This document shows positions 44,235 to 55,500 of a stretch of DNA of 64,000 nt, in pieces (position 1 is the stretch's first letter; each line of letters begins with the position of its first letter). This DNA is from Haematococcus lacustris. Its lineage: Eukaryota > Chlorophyta > Chlorophyceae > Chlamydomonadales > Haematococcaceae. The stretch is taken from NCBI GenBank assembly GCA_030144725.1, contig JASKMD010000224.1, positions 1-64,000 on the forward strand, written 5' to 3'. A program made the position numbers and the translations under genes. Below the pieces are notes generated by a model, which searched no databases, had not been told where the DNA came from, and saw only the letters and a program-made list of their open reading frames with translations.

Positions 44235-47200
44235 CCCGCCTGCCCACCTGCCTGCTTGCCTGCCTGCCCACCTGCTCGCCTGCCTGGTGGTAGCAGGTTT
44301 GCTGACTCGCTGGAGGTCAAGGCACGCAAGCAGGCTAAGCAGCCAATGGGACCGGTCCAGGTATGTCTGGACACCAACCTTGTCTCCTGCTACCACGCCT
44401 TCCTCCTGCACTGACCCCAACCCTTCCCCCACCAGTCTCTTTGTGAAGGTGGCATAGGCTGCAACCTCTCTATGCATGTTGGTGCATTCACTTTTGATGT
44501 GCGTCTTGATGTGCGTCACTTTCTGTGTCCACCACATGTTGTGGATGCAGTTGCTGTTGCAAGCCACCGCGGGGTCCAGCTTCAACCCTGCGATGCCCAT
44601 GGCCTACAGCAGCGCGCCCATCTACCCACAACCCAACGCCATGCTTGTGCAGCAGCCCAGGGATTTGGTGCCTCGCTCAATGATGACTCCCATGCCCCCC
44701 CTGGGGATGGGCTCCGGTGAGGGTAGCTGAGGCAGGAGTGGGAGGTGTGAAAGGTGTGAGGTGTGAGACTAGGATGAAGTATGGGGCTTGTCTGCGGGCC
44801 TGCTAGCGGGCTGCTAGGCGGCTGTTCAGGCCACGCATGCAAGCATGCAAGGTCCTGCTTATCAGACCTGCTGCCACCACTTCCAGTGGCATCCTCCTCA
44901 ATCCCTCGTGGTTGCCCAATGCCGATGGTCAGGCCACGGCTGCAAGCTGGGAACCTGGTCATCATCTCGCTGCTGCTGCTGATACCACTGCCACAGAAAA
45001 CCTCCCATACACAACCTGTGGATGCACAGTGCCCATGTGTTGTTGCTGGGCCCACAGGAGCTGCGTACACCATGCCTCAGCTGCCCAACATCAGCCTGCC
45101 ACCTGATGCAGGTCAGTGTAGTGCACGGGGTTATGCCAGGCAGCCCCAGCACTAGGGTGCAGGAAGCCTAGCCAGGGCAGCTAGGTCGCAGCTACCATGG
45201 CCGCGATCAGATTCCTGCTGCACAGATAGAAGGGTGAGCAGGGGTTCGGCTAGGCAGAGCTTCTATTCAAATCTGTTTAATGCTGCTGCTCCTCTTTTGC
45301 TTGCTCTTGTTTAAGTGCTGCCTTCAAATCCTGCTGCTCACGGCATTGCCTCCGGCCTAGAGACAGCATGCACCCACGTAGGCCTAGGTAGTCAACAGTT
45401 AGGCAACACCTCACACCAGACAGCAGGTGGGCTGTGGAGTGGGGCATGGCCTAATCAGGCACCTACAGGCCCACCCAGCTGGTCAGCTGTCTTGTGCTTG
45501 CAAAGTCCATTGTACGGGTCGGCTGTCGGCATCCAAATGCCTGGTAAAGCAGCCAGTCAGTGTCTCTTGTATGTGTCTGCTGTGAGTGTCTGTTGTGTGT
45601 GTCTGTTGTAAGTGCCTGTTGTGAGTGTCTGTTGAAAGTGTCTTTTGGTTCGCCATTCACCCGTTTATTTGGCTGTGAACTGCGTAAGGGCCGGCTGGTC
45701 AGTGGGTTAGCCTCTGTATACATCAGTCTATACCAGTTTGGCTGTGGCTGCTGCCCTCCTGCCCACACCCCACCACCTGCGCCGCCTCTCTGCCTACTCC
45801 CCTGCAGCTGGGTCCATGTACCTGGCTCAGTCGCTGCCCCAGCATACCTCCATTGGTCATCTGCAGTTGGATACCCCAGCTGGCAGCATGGGCGCGACGG
45901 GCGGAGGCCTCACGTCAGGTATTGAAACCATAGGCACTGACAACCGTGGGAGCGAGCTGGGCATGGGCAGCAGTGACAGGGAGAGGCAGGGAAAAGGCCG
46001 GGGCAGCAGAGAGAGGGTGTGCAGCGGGTGTGCAGCGGAGGCAGGGGCAGCGGTGACGGGCAGCAGAGGGAGGGGCAGCAGAGGCAGAAACAGTGGTTTT
46101 GTGTCTGTGGCTCTGTCAGCTGCTGAGCTGTCAATGTGGGTGGTTGGCAGCAGCTGGCAGCTGGCATGCACATTTAAAGCATTAGAAGGTCTCTGGCGGG
46201 CAGTGGCAGCTTCCAGGGCTGCTTGGTTGGCTTAAATCGGGCTGGATCTTGGAGTTTGCTCTGATAAGAAGACTTCTGGCGGCTAGCTATGGTGGCGACA
46301 GCTTGCTATCCAATCAGGGTCACACTGCAACCCCCTTGGCGGGTGGATGACTCTGGACACCCTGCCGTCTGCTTGTGCAGCGGCCATGCTGCTCAGCAGC
46401 TCCGGCATCTTGGCGGACCCTCCTCCCCCTCCCCCTGCGCCCTCCAACACCACCTTGTGAGTGGGAGGGTCTGGTCACCCCTTGCCAGGTCACGAGGGGG
46501 TCAGGACACGAGGGTCGTCATCAGGTGCTTCCTGGAAGGTGTCCAGTGGGGCAGCAGCGATGTCCAACACCCACCTGGCAAGCAAGGGATGTCACACGCA
46601 TCTGGGAGACACTGAAACAGGCAGCCACCATACCCACCTCACCTGTGCAAGGTAGGGCTTGGGGCATCCGCACAACTCTAGGGGCAGCAGCACAGTGATA
46701 GGGGCTCATGGCGTAGGGCGCAGGGTGTGGCACTGGCTAGGTGTGTTCAATGTGCTCCAGTCGCTGCCCCTTAAGCGCTGCCACCTGCTGCTGTTCTTGC
46801 AGGTTTGTGAGCAATATGCCAGCTAACGCTGGCAAGCTGTTCTTGTACGAGACCTTTGCATCCTTTGGCGCCATCCAATCAGTGCAGGTGAGGAGCAAGC
46901 AGACAGCCGTGCGCTCCAATGCTGACATCATAGCACCAGGGGCAGGGCTCCAATTCTTCATGCCCATGCTACCCTGCTGCAGCCCTTGCAGCTCATGATC
47001 AGGCCTCCCTCCCTACCCACCTCTGCCTTACAATCACAGCACCAGGGGTAGGGCTGCAAATCCACTCCCACGCCAAAACCTGTTGCTTGTTGCCTTACCC
47101 CTTTCCATTCACTCCACACACCCAGTGGCAGCGCTGATCTATGCATCTCACGCCCTCCGACGCTGCGCCTCCTACCTCAGCTGCCCCTCCCACTCCCTAC

Positions 47201-47800
47201 CTGGCAGTGTGTCTCGCCCCTCTCTCCCTGGCCTCGTTCCAGCGCCCTTCCTACACCCCCTGGGCTGTCTCCCTCCTCCTTTCCTCCCCTCCGCCTCCCC
47301 TCCTCTTGCTTTCATCTCTGTCTTCACCTCCCCTCCTCCCCTCCTCCCCTCCTCCCCTCCTCCCCTCCTCCCCTCCTCCCCTCCTCCCCTCCTCCCCTCC
47401 TCCCCTCCTCCCCTCCTCCCCTCCTCCCCTCCTCCTCCCCTCCTCCTCCCCTCCTCCTCCCCTCCTCCTCCCCTCCTCCTCCCCTCCTCCTCCCCTCCTC
47501 TTCCCCTCCTCTTCCCCTCCTCCCCTCCTCTTCCCCTCCTCCCCTCCTCTTCCCCTCCTCCCCTCCCCCTTCCCTTCCACCTTCCCTCCACCTTCCCTCC
47601 TCCCTGAACCCATGCTGCCCCCCAACCGCCTGCCCCAGGTTCTGGAGGACAGCAGCTCCACTGATGGCGGCAAGAAATACGGCTTTGTCAACTTTGTCCA
47701 TGCAGACTCAGCAGCCCAAGCCATGGCTGTACTACACCAGCAGCTACCATCTACCAGCGGCCAGCTGATCAGCCTGGAAATGCAGCCAAAGCACAAGTAA
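42342..47800 (+). CDS. Three-RRM RNA-binding protein (ELAV/CELF-like layout)
   Basis: Exons: 42342-42607, 43178-43322, 43936-44072, 44297-44360, 44551-44716, 45058-45111, 45808-45918, 46381-46456, 46803-46887 and 47639-47800. All join in phase and give 421 aa. RRM1 (about 20-92) has VYVKGLP and PFAFVKF. RRM2 (about 109-184) has VFIRGFA, but its RNP1 is degenerate (GAAGLVRM). A Met/Pro/Ser-rich linker follows. RRM3 (about 340-417) has LFVSNMP and KYGFVNF. Two RRMs close together and a third after a long linker is the layout of ELAV, CELF and algal clock RNA-binding proteins. The target RNA is unknown. The ATG lies at an acceptor-like CATGCAG, so a start inside or before this exon is possible. 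Part of exon 8 and its introns is duplicated at 51915-52330. Confidence 0.85.
44142..44236 (+). repeat. TGCC tetramer array in RRM gene intron 3
   Basis: About 24 TGCC units, mixed with TGCCTGTC variants, lie between the exons 43936-44072 and 44297-44360. Confidence 0.88.
47335..47570 (+). repeat. CTCCC-rich pyrimidine array in RRM gene intron 9
   Basis: Units of CTCCCCTC and CTCCTCCCCTC fill the 3' half of the intron before the last exon at 47639. The array forms an unusually long polypyrimidine tract leading into the acceptor CCCCAG. Confidence 0.85.
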
Positions 47801-48560
47801 TGAGGACAGGGGAGGGGAGGGTGGGACATCCACCCCAGCCCAGGCTGAGCAGGACTAAGGGCTGGGTGGCTCACCAGGAAGCTACTCCAATACCTGGCAC
47901 ACTGTGTGCTGCCTTTTGCTGTCGTGCAGACATGCCCCTGCAGCATTGGGCTGAGCTTTGGCAGTTTCTGGGCAGAGAGGAGCAGAGGGTGGCAGTGGAA
48001 GTCAGGGGGAGGGCGACTGCTCACACCACACAGCAGGTGGGAAGCCACACAGGGTTCTCCCGAGAGCAGCCTCAGCAGTTGAAGCACCTGCCCAAGCTGC
48101 AGCAGCAGCCACAGCGACAGCAGCAGCAGGGTGCTACTGCATGCAGCAACCACAGCAGCAGCAACAGCAGCAGCAGCGGTAGCAGATGTGGTTGTGGCAG
48201 CAGCAGCAGCAGCAGCAGCAGCAGGGTGCTGGGTTCAAGGGCAGAGCTGTGGGCCAGGACAGTCTAGCGTGCTGGGTTGAGCATCCCCTAGGACCAGCAT
48301 TGACTTGCACCCGGTCTAAGGGTAGGCAGAAAGTGGGTGGCAGTCTTCGCCGCAGTAATCGTGTGACGGCAGCGTCTTGGTTCCCCTGGGGTTTGATACC
48401 TGGTTGATGCCTGAGGCCACATGCCCAGGCCAGTGCCAGACTGCCAGGGTCCCCACCTCTCAGCAGGCTGCGCACCCAGCGCTACCCTGTCATACTCTAC
48501 ACAGCTGCTAGCGGCAGTGACTGCGGCTGAGCTGAGCCTGCACCTAAGGCTGCACCCGCC
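47801..48560. other. RRM gene 3' flank with CAG-type repeats
   Basis: This is the 3' UTR and low-complexity sequence. CAG and AGC runs lie at 48098-48130 and 48160-48228. An open frame from the ATG at 47933 (112 residues, Gln- and Ser-rich) is possible but is mostly repeat. Confidence 0.4.
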
Positions 48561-49220
48561 ATGGCAGCGTGCAAGCAGCGGCAGCAGCAGCAGCAGCGAC
48601 AGGGGCAGCACCCAGGCATGGCCGGCAGGAGTCCTTGGCGCGGCAGCTATGGCTATGATGAGCTCAACGCGATAGACATACTGACATTAGCAAGGAAGGA
48701 AGAAGGAGCACACTACATGAAGCGTGTGTCTAGAAAGGAAGAGCATCACCAGGCGACATGGCATCACAGTGCAGCAGCATGCTGCCAGTTGGTAGGAGTA
48801 CAAGCTACAGCTTCCTACCTCTCACTATGCACGGCCGATGCCTGTCACACCTGTCACACCAGAGCAGCCAAGCACAATAGCAACTGTCACACCAGAGCAG
48901 CCAAGATGCTGTCAGCTGCACCTGCTTTTACCCCAGCCCCTGCCTCGGCCTCGACCTCAGTCCAGCCAGCCAGCCAGCCACCTGCTAAGCTGGGGCATCA
49001 CAAGCTGAGTCAGCCACCCGCCAACGCACAGCCCAGCAGGCTGTGCCTGTATCACCCCAGCCAGCCAGCCAGCTGGCCTGCGCCTGGGCACTTCACCAGG
49101 CTGAGTTTCAGTGGTGTGTCGTGTCAGTGGCCATGTCAGGTGGCCTACTGCCCCAACACATCACCAGCTGCCCCGTTGCCTACATCAGCTGCCCTGCCTC
49201 ACTCTCAGTCACACGGCTAG
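48561..49220 (+). CDS. Hypothetical Gln- and Ala/Pro-rich ORF, 219 aa
   Basis: An ATG opens a frame of 219 codons. The start is Gln-rich. The segment GSYGYDELNAIDILTLARKE looks helical and protein-like. The rest is Ala/Ser/Pro-rich, with a short duplicated CHTRAAK unit. No domain is recognised, and no splice sites are needed. It could be a small gene or chance coding in GC-rich DNA. Confidence 0.25.
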   Translation: MAACKQRQQQQQRQGQHPGMAGRSPWRGSYGYDELNAIDILTLARKEEGAHYMKRVSRKEEHHQATWHHSAAACCQLVGVQATASYLSLCTADACHTCHTRAAKHNSNCHTRAAKMLSAAPAFTPAPASASTSVQPASQPPAKLGHHKLSQPPANAQPSRLCLYHPSQPASWPAPGHFTRLSFSGVSCQWPCQVAYCPNTSPAAPLPTSAALPHSQSHG

Positions 49221-51188
49221 GCAGCATGCCAGGGCAGAGGGAGGGTGGCATAGTTTGGCAGCGGCAGTGTTGCAGTCAAAGCCAGTGGGCCATGAGAGCA
49301 GTGCAAGCACCGGCAGATCTGCAGCTGTGTGACCACAGGTCGAGAGCAACCACTGGCAGCTAGTGGGTAGGTGGGTGGCTGGGTAGGTGGGTGGGAGGAA
49401 GCGGGGCCATGCCAAGTACATGGACACTTTGGGGCAGATCAGCAGGGCTTGTGAAGTGGAAGAAAAGTTCATGTGAGGACGTGCCGGCACAAGCAGCTCT
49501 GTGCAATAAGCCGCCGCCATGTCGGTCAGCACAGACAGTTCTGCTAAGCAGCAACGCTTGTCATTCTTTTCCATGACCGGCCACAGCTTTGTCAAGCAGC
49601 CGTCTAGGCTTGCGCCTGCTGCATGCCATTGGCACTTGAGGGAAGATCACACTTGTCACAGCAACGTCAGCAGCAGGAGTCGATAGGCATGAATAAAGGC
49701 AGCAGCAACACAAGTGGGATGAGGTGGGTTGGAGATTTGATGGCCTTTGTCAAGACATGGTCCAAGGCCTTTCTAGACGGCATTGCTCAAGACGTGGTCC
49801 AGGGTTTGAGCTGGTCTGTACCACAGCCGGCTGTGGGAGGGGGGCCGGCGCCGGAGGTCAACACATTCGAAGTGCCCAGTGAAGGCCATGGGGGTGGGGT
49901 CTGGACATGCTCTAATAGTAGCTTGAGATCTTTTCAGATCCGGTTGGGATGGCCAGGTGCACATACACACATACACACATGCATGCATGCAAGCACTGCG
50001 CCACCATGGTGGACATGCTGCAACTGTAGCCAGGTAGAGTGCTGTAGGGCCCTACATTGCCTTTTGACGCCATTGTACTTCCTTGGTAGCTACACCAACG
50101 TACAGCAGTTCTTGAACGCTCCCTGCTAAATGATCAATCATCGCTAGCTCTGTCCCTGCCCTGTGGTGGTCGACCTTGGGAGCCAGTAGAGACAAGGGGC
50201 CAGGGCAAAAACACGCATGGCGGCCTCAGCTGCCCACCTATGATTCTGTCCATACCGTCATGCTTGTGCACAAGCTGGATGCTCAACTGCAGTGTGCCGT
50301 ATGTCTATCGCACCATCACCCTGTGCACAGGACATACGAGTATGGTGTTGCTACCTTTGTTGGCCATAGTAAATGCCAGGGTGCAGTGTCGCGGTTTGCA
50401 TGGGGGTGGTCAGCTTGCCTGCTTGCCCATGTCATTCACATGGCTCCATGCACACATGCAACAACGGCTTGTCATGCCTCAACTTATTCCATGCCACAAG
50501 TTAATGTGTTTCCATGGCTCATGGTAGCAGTGGCTGTCGTCCTTTCGCATGGCTAGCTCATCAAGCCTGTCACGTATTAAGTGTTGCAACCCATGCAGTA
50601 CAAGGTAGTGTTACGCAAGCCTAGTGGTGGTGTTGCCGCTGGTGATATCATGAGCATGCACTCTCTTGCTTGCATGTCGGTTCAGCTGGAAGGGATGTAC
50701 GAGTTTACTGCTTTGCAATATTGTGACTGTATGCATGTAGTGTGTCCATAAATAGGTTGCGAAGCTGGGGCTGCCATGACTTGTTAAGTTGTAGAGTATG
50801 GTGGAAAAGGTGATGTAAATGCACTTGAAACGAAACAAAGTTGCTTGTCAAACTGCTGTCTGAAGCAAGCCAAATCTATAAGCCACATCGAGTCACTCAG
50901 ACTGGCATCTTTTCGTGGTGCCAGCAGGGCTGTTGGCTTTTCGAACACCATCGCTGTGCCCCCGCCTTGCACGTAACTCGAACATGGTATGAAGCCAACG
51001 CGGTTACAAGGGCCCGTTTGGTAACGAAAGCCAGGCCTGGAAAACAAGCTTTTGGTTCCGATCATTACGGCTCTGAGTGGTCCAGCGGCCAGCTGCTGAG
51101 TCAGAGCAACGTGATAGCTACATCCTTGGTGGCCAGCCCTGACACACTTACCACTGCCCACCCAGTCTAGCCGGCTCGGCTGTCTGCC
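49221..51188. other. Region with no recognised gene
   Basis: Several frames are open on both strands (for example 49623-50129 plus and 50784-51161 minus), but none shows a known domain or clear exon borders. A CA/TG-type run is at 49958-49993. The region may hold decayed sequence related to the retropepsin fragment to its right. Confidence 0.45.
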
Positions 51189-51972
51189 TTGCAGCCTTCC
51201 ACGGAGGACGTTGCGTCAGAAACCGGTTCCAATGGCTGCGTAGAGTCACTAGCAGCAGCGCCTGTGATTGAGGCGGGTACTGGCCCCTTCAATTGGGCGG
51301 CAATCCCTGCTGCTTACCCCGCGTCCCTCATGAGCTATGCCCTGCCATGTGCTGCCAACCTCAGCGTGGCTATAGGCCTCAGCATCATAGATCGCCACGG
51401 CCATCCCCACGCCGTACCAGGCGTCGTCCTCGACTCCGGTTCTGGGGCACACCTCATTGCCCCATGGCTGGATGAGCGGCTGCAGCTGCAGGCCGACCAC
51501 ATGCGGCTGCTTGTTTGCCGCAGTGGAGGCACCGCCTTCCACGTCCACGGCGCAGTTGTGGCTGAGGTGGGGCTCGCCCTAGGCACACCCCATGCAGTCA
51601 GGGCCAGCCATCGCTACCATGTGCTGCCAGCAGAATCGCTACCCTTCAGCCCTATTGCTTGGCACTAAGGCCTTTTACCAGCACGCCATCCAGCTTGACG
51701 TGACAGCCCAACAACTCACTCATGCCCCCAGCCTTACCAGCCATGGCCGGCTGCAGGCTCACCATGCCCTGCCACTGCGCTTCAATGCCCGAGACGCCTG
51801 GCCTGGCCTGAGTAGCGTGGTCAACATTTCTCTGACAGCCCTTTCCGTGCGCACTAGACTAAGCACCTTTTGGGCATGCGTGACCAACCCCACGCACAAT
51901 GAAGGGGAACGTAGCTGCTTGATTGGCTTGAATCGGGCTGGCTTAATAGGGCTGATTTGGGGACATGTCTAA
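51189..51972 (+). pseudogene. Retropepsin-like aspartic protease fragment of a retroelement, frameshifted
   Basis: The frame 51189-51668 contains GVVLDSGSGAHLIAPWLDE, an aspartic protease active-site motif with DSG in place of the usual DTG, at about residue 82. Hydrophobic strands typical of the single-domain retropepsin fold follow. The expected C-terminal block (LLLGTKAFYQHAIQLDV) continues only in the next frame (51592-51972), so a one-base shift lies near 51650. I see no reverse transcriptase or LTRs in the window. It is best read as a broken gag-pol fragment or a domesticated protease that has lost its frame. There is no ATG before the motif in this frame until after 51189, so the start is also unclear. 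Confidence 0.5.
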
Positions 51973-52330
51973 GCTAAGAATAGTGTTAATTAGGGTACGC
52001 CCATAGAATTCTAGGTGGCTCGGAAACCTAGAAATTTTTCCTGAGCCTAGAAACCAAGAAATAGAATTCTAGGTTGGCCGGCCGGAAACCTAGAAATTTT
52101 TCCTGAGCCTAGAAACCTAGAAATAGAGTTCTAGGTTGGCCGGTCGCTCCTTAGTGTTAATGGTGACGATGGCTACGTATCCGATTACGGTCACATTGCA
52201 ACCCCCTAGCCTAGGCACCTACTATAAGGCCTAGGCGGGTGGATGACTCTGGACACCTTCCACCTGCGCCCTCCAATACCACGTTGTGAGTGGGAGGATC
52301 TGATCACCCTTTGCCAGGTCACGAGAACGT
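51915..52330 (+). repeat. Diverged duplicate of the RRM gene intron 7/exon 8/intron 8 region
   Basis: Segments match the RRM gene in the same order. The block 51916-51941 matches 46219-46246, the block 52158-52212 matches 46290-46335, and the block 52234-52325 matches 46340-46361 joined to 46432-46500. The copy keeps the exon 8 donor (TTGTGAGTGGG) and the following intron, so it was copied as DNA. It lacks the exon 8 acceptor and most of that exon. It holds an extra CCTAGG...CCTAGG insert and the MITE at 51991-52153. Confidence 0.75.
51991..52153. mobile_element. Non-autonomous hAT-type MITE, copy 2
   Basis: This 163-bp element begins TAGGGTACGCC and ends in GGTCGCTCCTTA. It is flanked by perfect 8-bp duplications GTGTTAAT (51983-51990 and 52154-52161) that fit nTnnnnAn. 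The interior repeats CCTAGAAATTTTTCCTGAGC twice. It is related end to end to the copy at 3394-3539. Confidence 0.82.
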
Positions 52331-52590
52331 CGATTCACGAGGTGTCGTTAATTTTACGCCGACACAAGTCCTCTCCTACTGTCACAGTCTCATCTCACGG
52401 CGTCTCGATTTGGGTCAACGTTGACAACTCACAACCGACGCATGCTCACTCGCTCACTCATTAAATACACTAATAATCTATCATAGTTCGCCGTCGATGC
52501 CGAAGGATGAGAGAGATGTGCTGGCAGGAGGCACCACACTTGTTTCGCTTCAGTCTCTTAACACTCGAGCTTCACTTACGGCCACCTCGT
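52331..52590. other. Short intergenic spacer
   Basis: I see no gene here. It separates the RRM-fragment duplicate from the 3' end of the hydroxylase gene, whose stop codon is at 52591-52593. Confidence 0.5.
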
Positions 52591-55500
52591 TCATGCGGGA
52601 GCTGCGTGGCAGCTTGCCACGCTGGCTAACAGAAGTAAGGATTGTGCAGGCTGTGCCAGCCGCTTGGCTGCTTTGAGCAGCGCAGCAACAGGCGTGCTGC
52701 TGGTGTACTTGGGCGGGAGCCATTTCGCCATGACTCCGGCCAACATGCGGAACGCCTGCATCACAGGGTTAGGAGATAGGCTCCGAATGCATGTGCATGA
52801 GAATGTGGGATGAAAGGCACCCACTGTGTGTACTAGGGTGGGGTGTTTCATATCCAGCAACGCTCAGAGATATCATAGATAAGACCAAAATCAGTAGCGG
52901 TAAGGATACACCAACCACTGTGGTGTGCTTAGGCATCTCACAGCTATCACAAATCCCACGGTCCCCTGTAGTGGTCTGATCATTCATGACATGACCTGCC
53001 ATGCCATGGCCTCCAATGGCAATCTCACCCAAGCATGTAGTGCGGGAAGTCACCTACCCGCAATTCATACTCCAGCTGCTCCGCAGGAGTGAACTCGCGG
53101 ATGGCTGGGTGCTTATCCCTCCAGCTGCCCGCAAGGCGGTCCCACCTGAGAAAGAGTATAAGGGCAGGGTTAGGGGCACTCAAGTCGGAGTACAAAGGCA
53201 GGGTTAGGGGCACCTGAGTAAGAGTGCAAAGGCAGGGGCCATGTGATAGCCTGACGGCTCCACGAGGTCATGGTTCTTGGGGCCATTCTCCCATGTGGGG
53301 AGCAACCCTCCCTTCCATTGTTACCCCTGACCCTGACAGCAGCACCATCATCACTTCGAACCCCATCACAAGAACTGACCACAATTGCAAATTGCCCTCC
53401 ACCCCCTGCCCTACCCTAGGCGCAGGAACCAGGAGCAGCAGCAGAGCTACATGGCCTTACTGACCAGGAGAAGTACAGTGCCCGGTTCATACGAGGGTCC
53501 AAGTGGTGGATGTAGTGCGTCTTGGCATGAGCCACACCAGGGGTCAGGCAGATGCCCCAGCTCTGGATTATAGCCAGCCACAGTGGCTGCCTGTATCCAC
53601 AATGGCCTGCACAGAGCCAGCACCACCACCTAGATCTCCACTGAAGCTACCAACAAGGTGCTGAACAACCCCGCTACTGCAGCGACAGCAACTGCCTTGC
53701 AAAGGCGTCAGCCAGGAATGGGGTCTATGGCATCAGGTCAAGCACAGTGGACATTGTCATTGGGCGCAAGGGTAAGGATGGACACATATTGTTGCAATGT
53801 TGACTGGAGAGAAGATGGGATGTGGCGCATACGCAGCGCTCACCCATCATGTTCATGTTGGCCTCCAGGAGGATGAGAGCAGTGTAGGCCCAAGGGTTCC
53901 ATGACCCCACCTGCAGCACAGGAGAGTGACCCAGGAGAGTGACCCAGGAGAGTGACCCAGGAGAGTGACCCAGGAGAGTGACCCAGGAGAGTGACCCAGG
54001 AGAGTGACCCAGGAGAGTGACCCCTAGGGCTGGCCAGGACCCTTCAGAGTTGACGATGTGAGCCATAGCCATGCTTTGCCAGCAGGATTACATTGTTTCA
54101 TCCTCAAGCATGGTTTCACGAGATCGGCACATGTGAGTCAAATGTTGCTGCATAGGAAACCTGGAACAGGCAGGGGTGAGACAGACTTGTGTGCCAGCTC
54201 GGCCATGCCCACGCACTGAGCTGCTACATGCATTGTGCTGGCAGGGCAGTGGGTGCAAGGGGTAGGTGCAGCAGAGTCCAGTGCGACTGGGGTGGCAGGG
54301 CAAAGAGGGTGGTGAACAGGTGCGATCCAGCTGTTGCACTCTTGTTGCACTGACCACATATGCGCCCCACAGCAGGGTGGCAGCATAAAAACTGAAGACC
54401 ATGGCTACGGCCTCAAAGGGGTCCATGTCAGCCGTACCTGCAGGCAAGACCGGGATCAGGGAGCAGCACCGCCACTATTCCCTTCTCATGCCAAGTCCTA
54501 CCCGGGGCACCTCTGCCAGCCTGGACACCCCTGACCTGACTGGCTGCCACTGTTCGCCTCTCATGAGAAGTCCTAGCCAGATCAGGTATGCAGGGTGGCT
54601 GACTGGCTGGCTGGCTGGTTGGTGTCCAGAGCAAGCAGGAAGGTCAGCAGGGGCTGGGTTGTAAGAGGGGCAAGAGGCAGAGCGGCGGCCACGTACCGAA
54701 CACATTGAGGTCCCCCATGTTCCGGTGGTGGGTGATGTGAATCCTGCAGCAAGGGGCAAGCGGCAGGGGGTCAGCACTCCGTCGCACAAGCAAAGTGCAG
54801 TCAGGACGGTGGCACCGGTCAGGGACACTGTTGCTAGAGGCCAAGGGAGGTTGGTCCAGGTCAGGTTAGGTAACAAGAGGTCAGGCATATGTCAGGAGTA
54901 CGTCAGGCATGGGGCACATGTCGGCACCCTACAGGATGATGTCATCAAGCCATGGCAGCTTGCAGCAGCTGCTGCACTTCTATTCGGCTTGCTGCCTTGC
55001 GGTGAGGGGCAGAGGGCAAAGGGCAAAGGGGAGGTTAGGTCAGGGGCTCAAGCAGCATCTGTGGCAAAAGAGTCTGCAGCTTGCTGGCCTAAGGAAAGCT
55101 GTAGCCGCAGTTGCTGTGCACCTCTACATGACATGACAGCCCCTGGAAGCGCACTGCTGCTGGTGCTGGACCATGGCAGCAGGGGCTGTCTGGTCCGACC
55201 ATTGTTTGTCTGGCTAGTTGTCTCAGCCCGAGCTTCTGTCTATCTGTTTCACACCATGCTTGCTGCCTTGCCAAGGAAGAACACGACTCAGAGCAGTGCA
55301 GGGCCCGGGCCTGACCATGCAAACTGCATCAGCCTAGTGTAGACAGTGCATCCAGCTGCTGGATTGCTGCCGGCTCTACACTGCACACCCTCCTGTAGGC
55401 GCTTGCTCTTGCATTTGGACTGACCTCACCCGTTCTGACCATCAACTGCTTCATCGCAACGCATACCCTAGCAACGTGAGCAGTGTCAGCTCATGCTTGC

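Noticed and set aside
55089..55180. Minus-strand HVEVHSNCGYSFP taken at first as a hydroxylase histidine motif exon
   Set aside because: It hits a TAG at once and does not fit the phase. Direct joining of 55590 to 54743 rebuilds LYRW-IHITHH, and the true GHCGY block comes from 53606.
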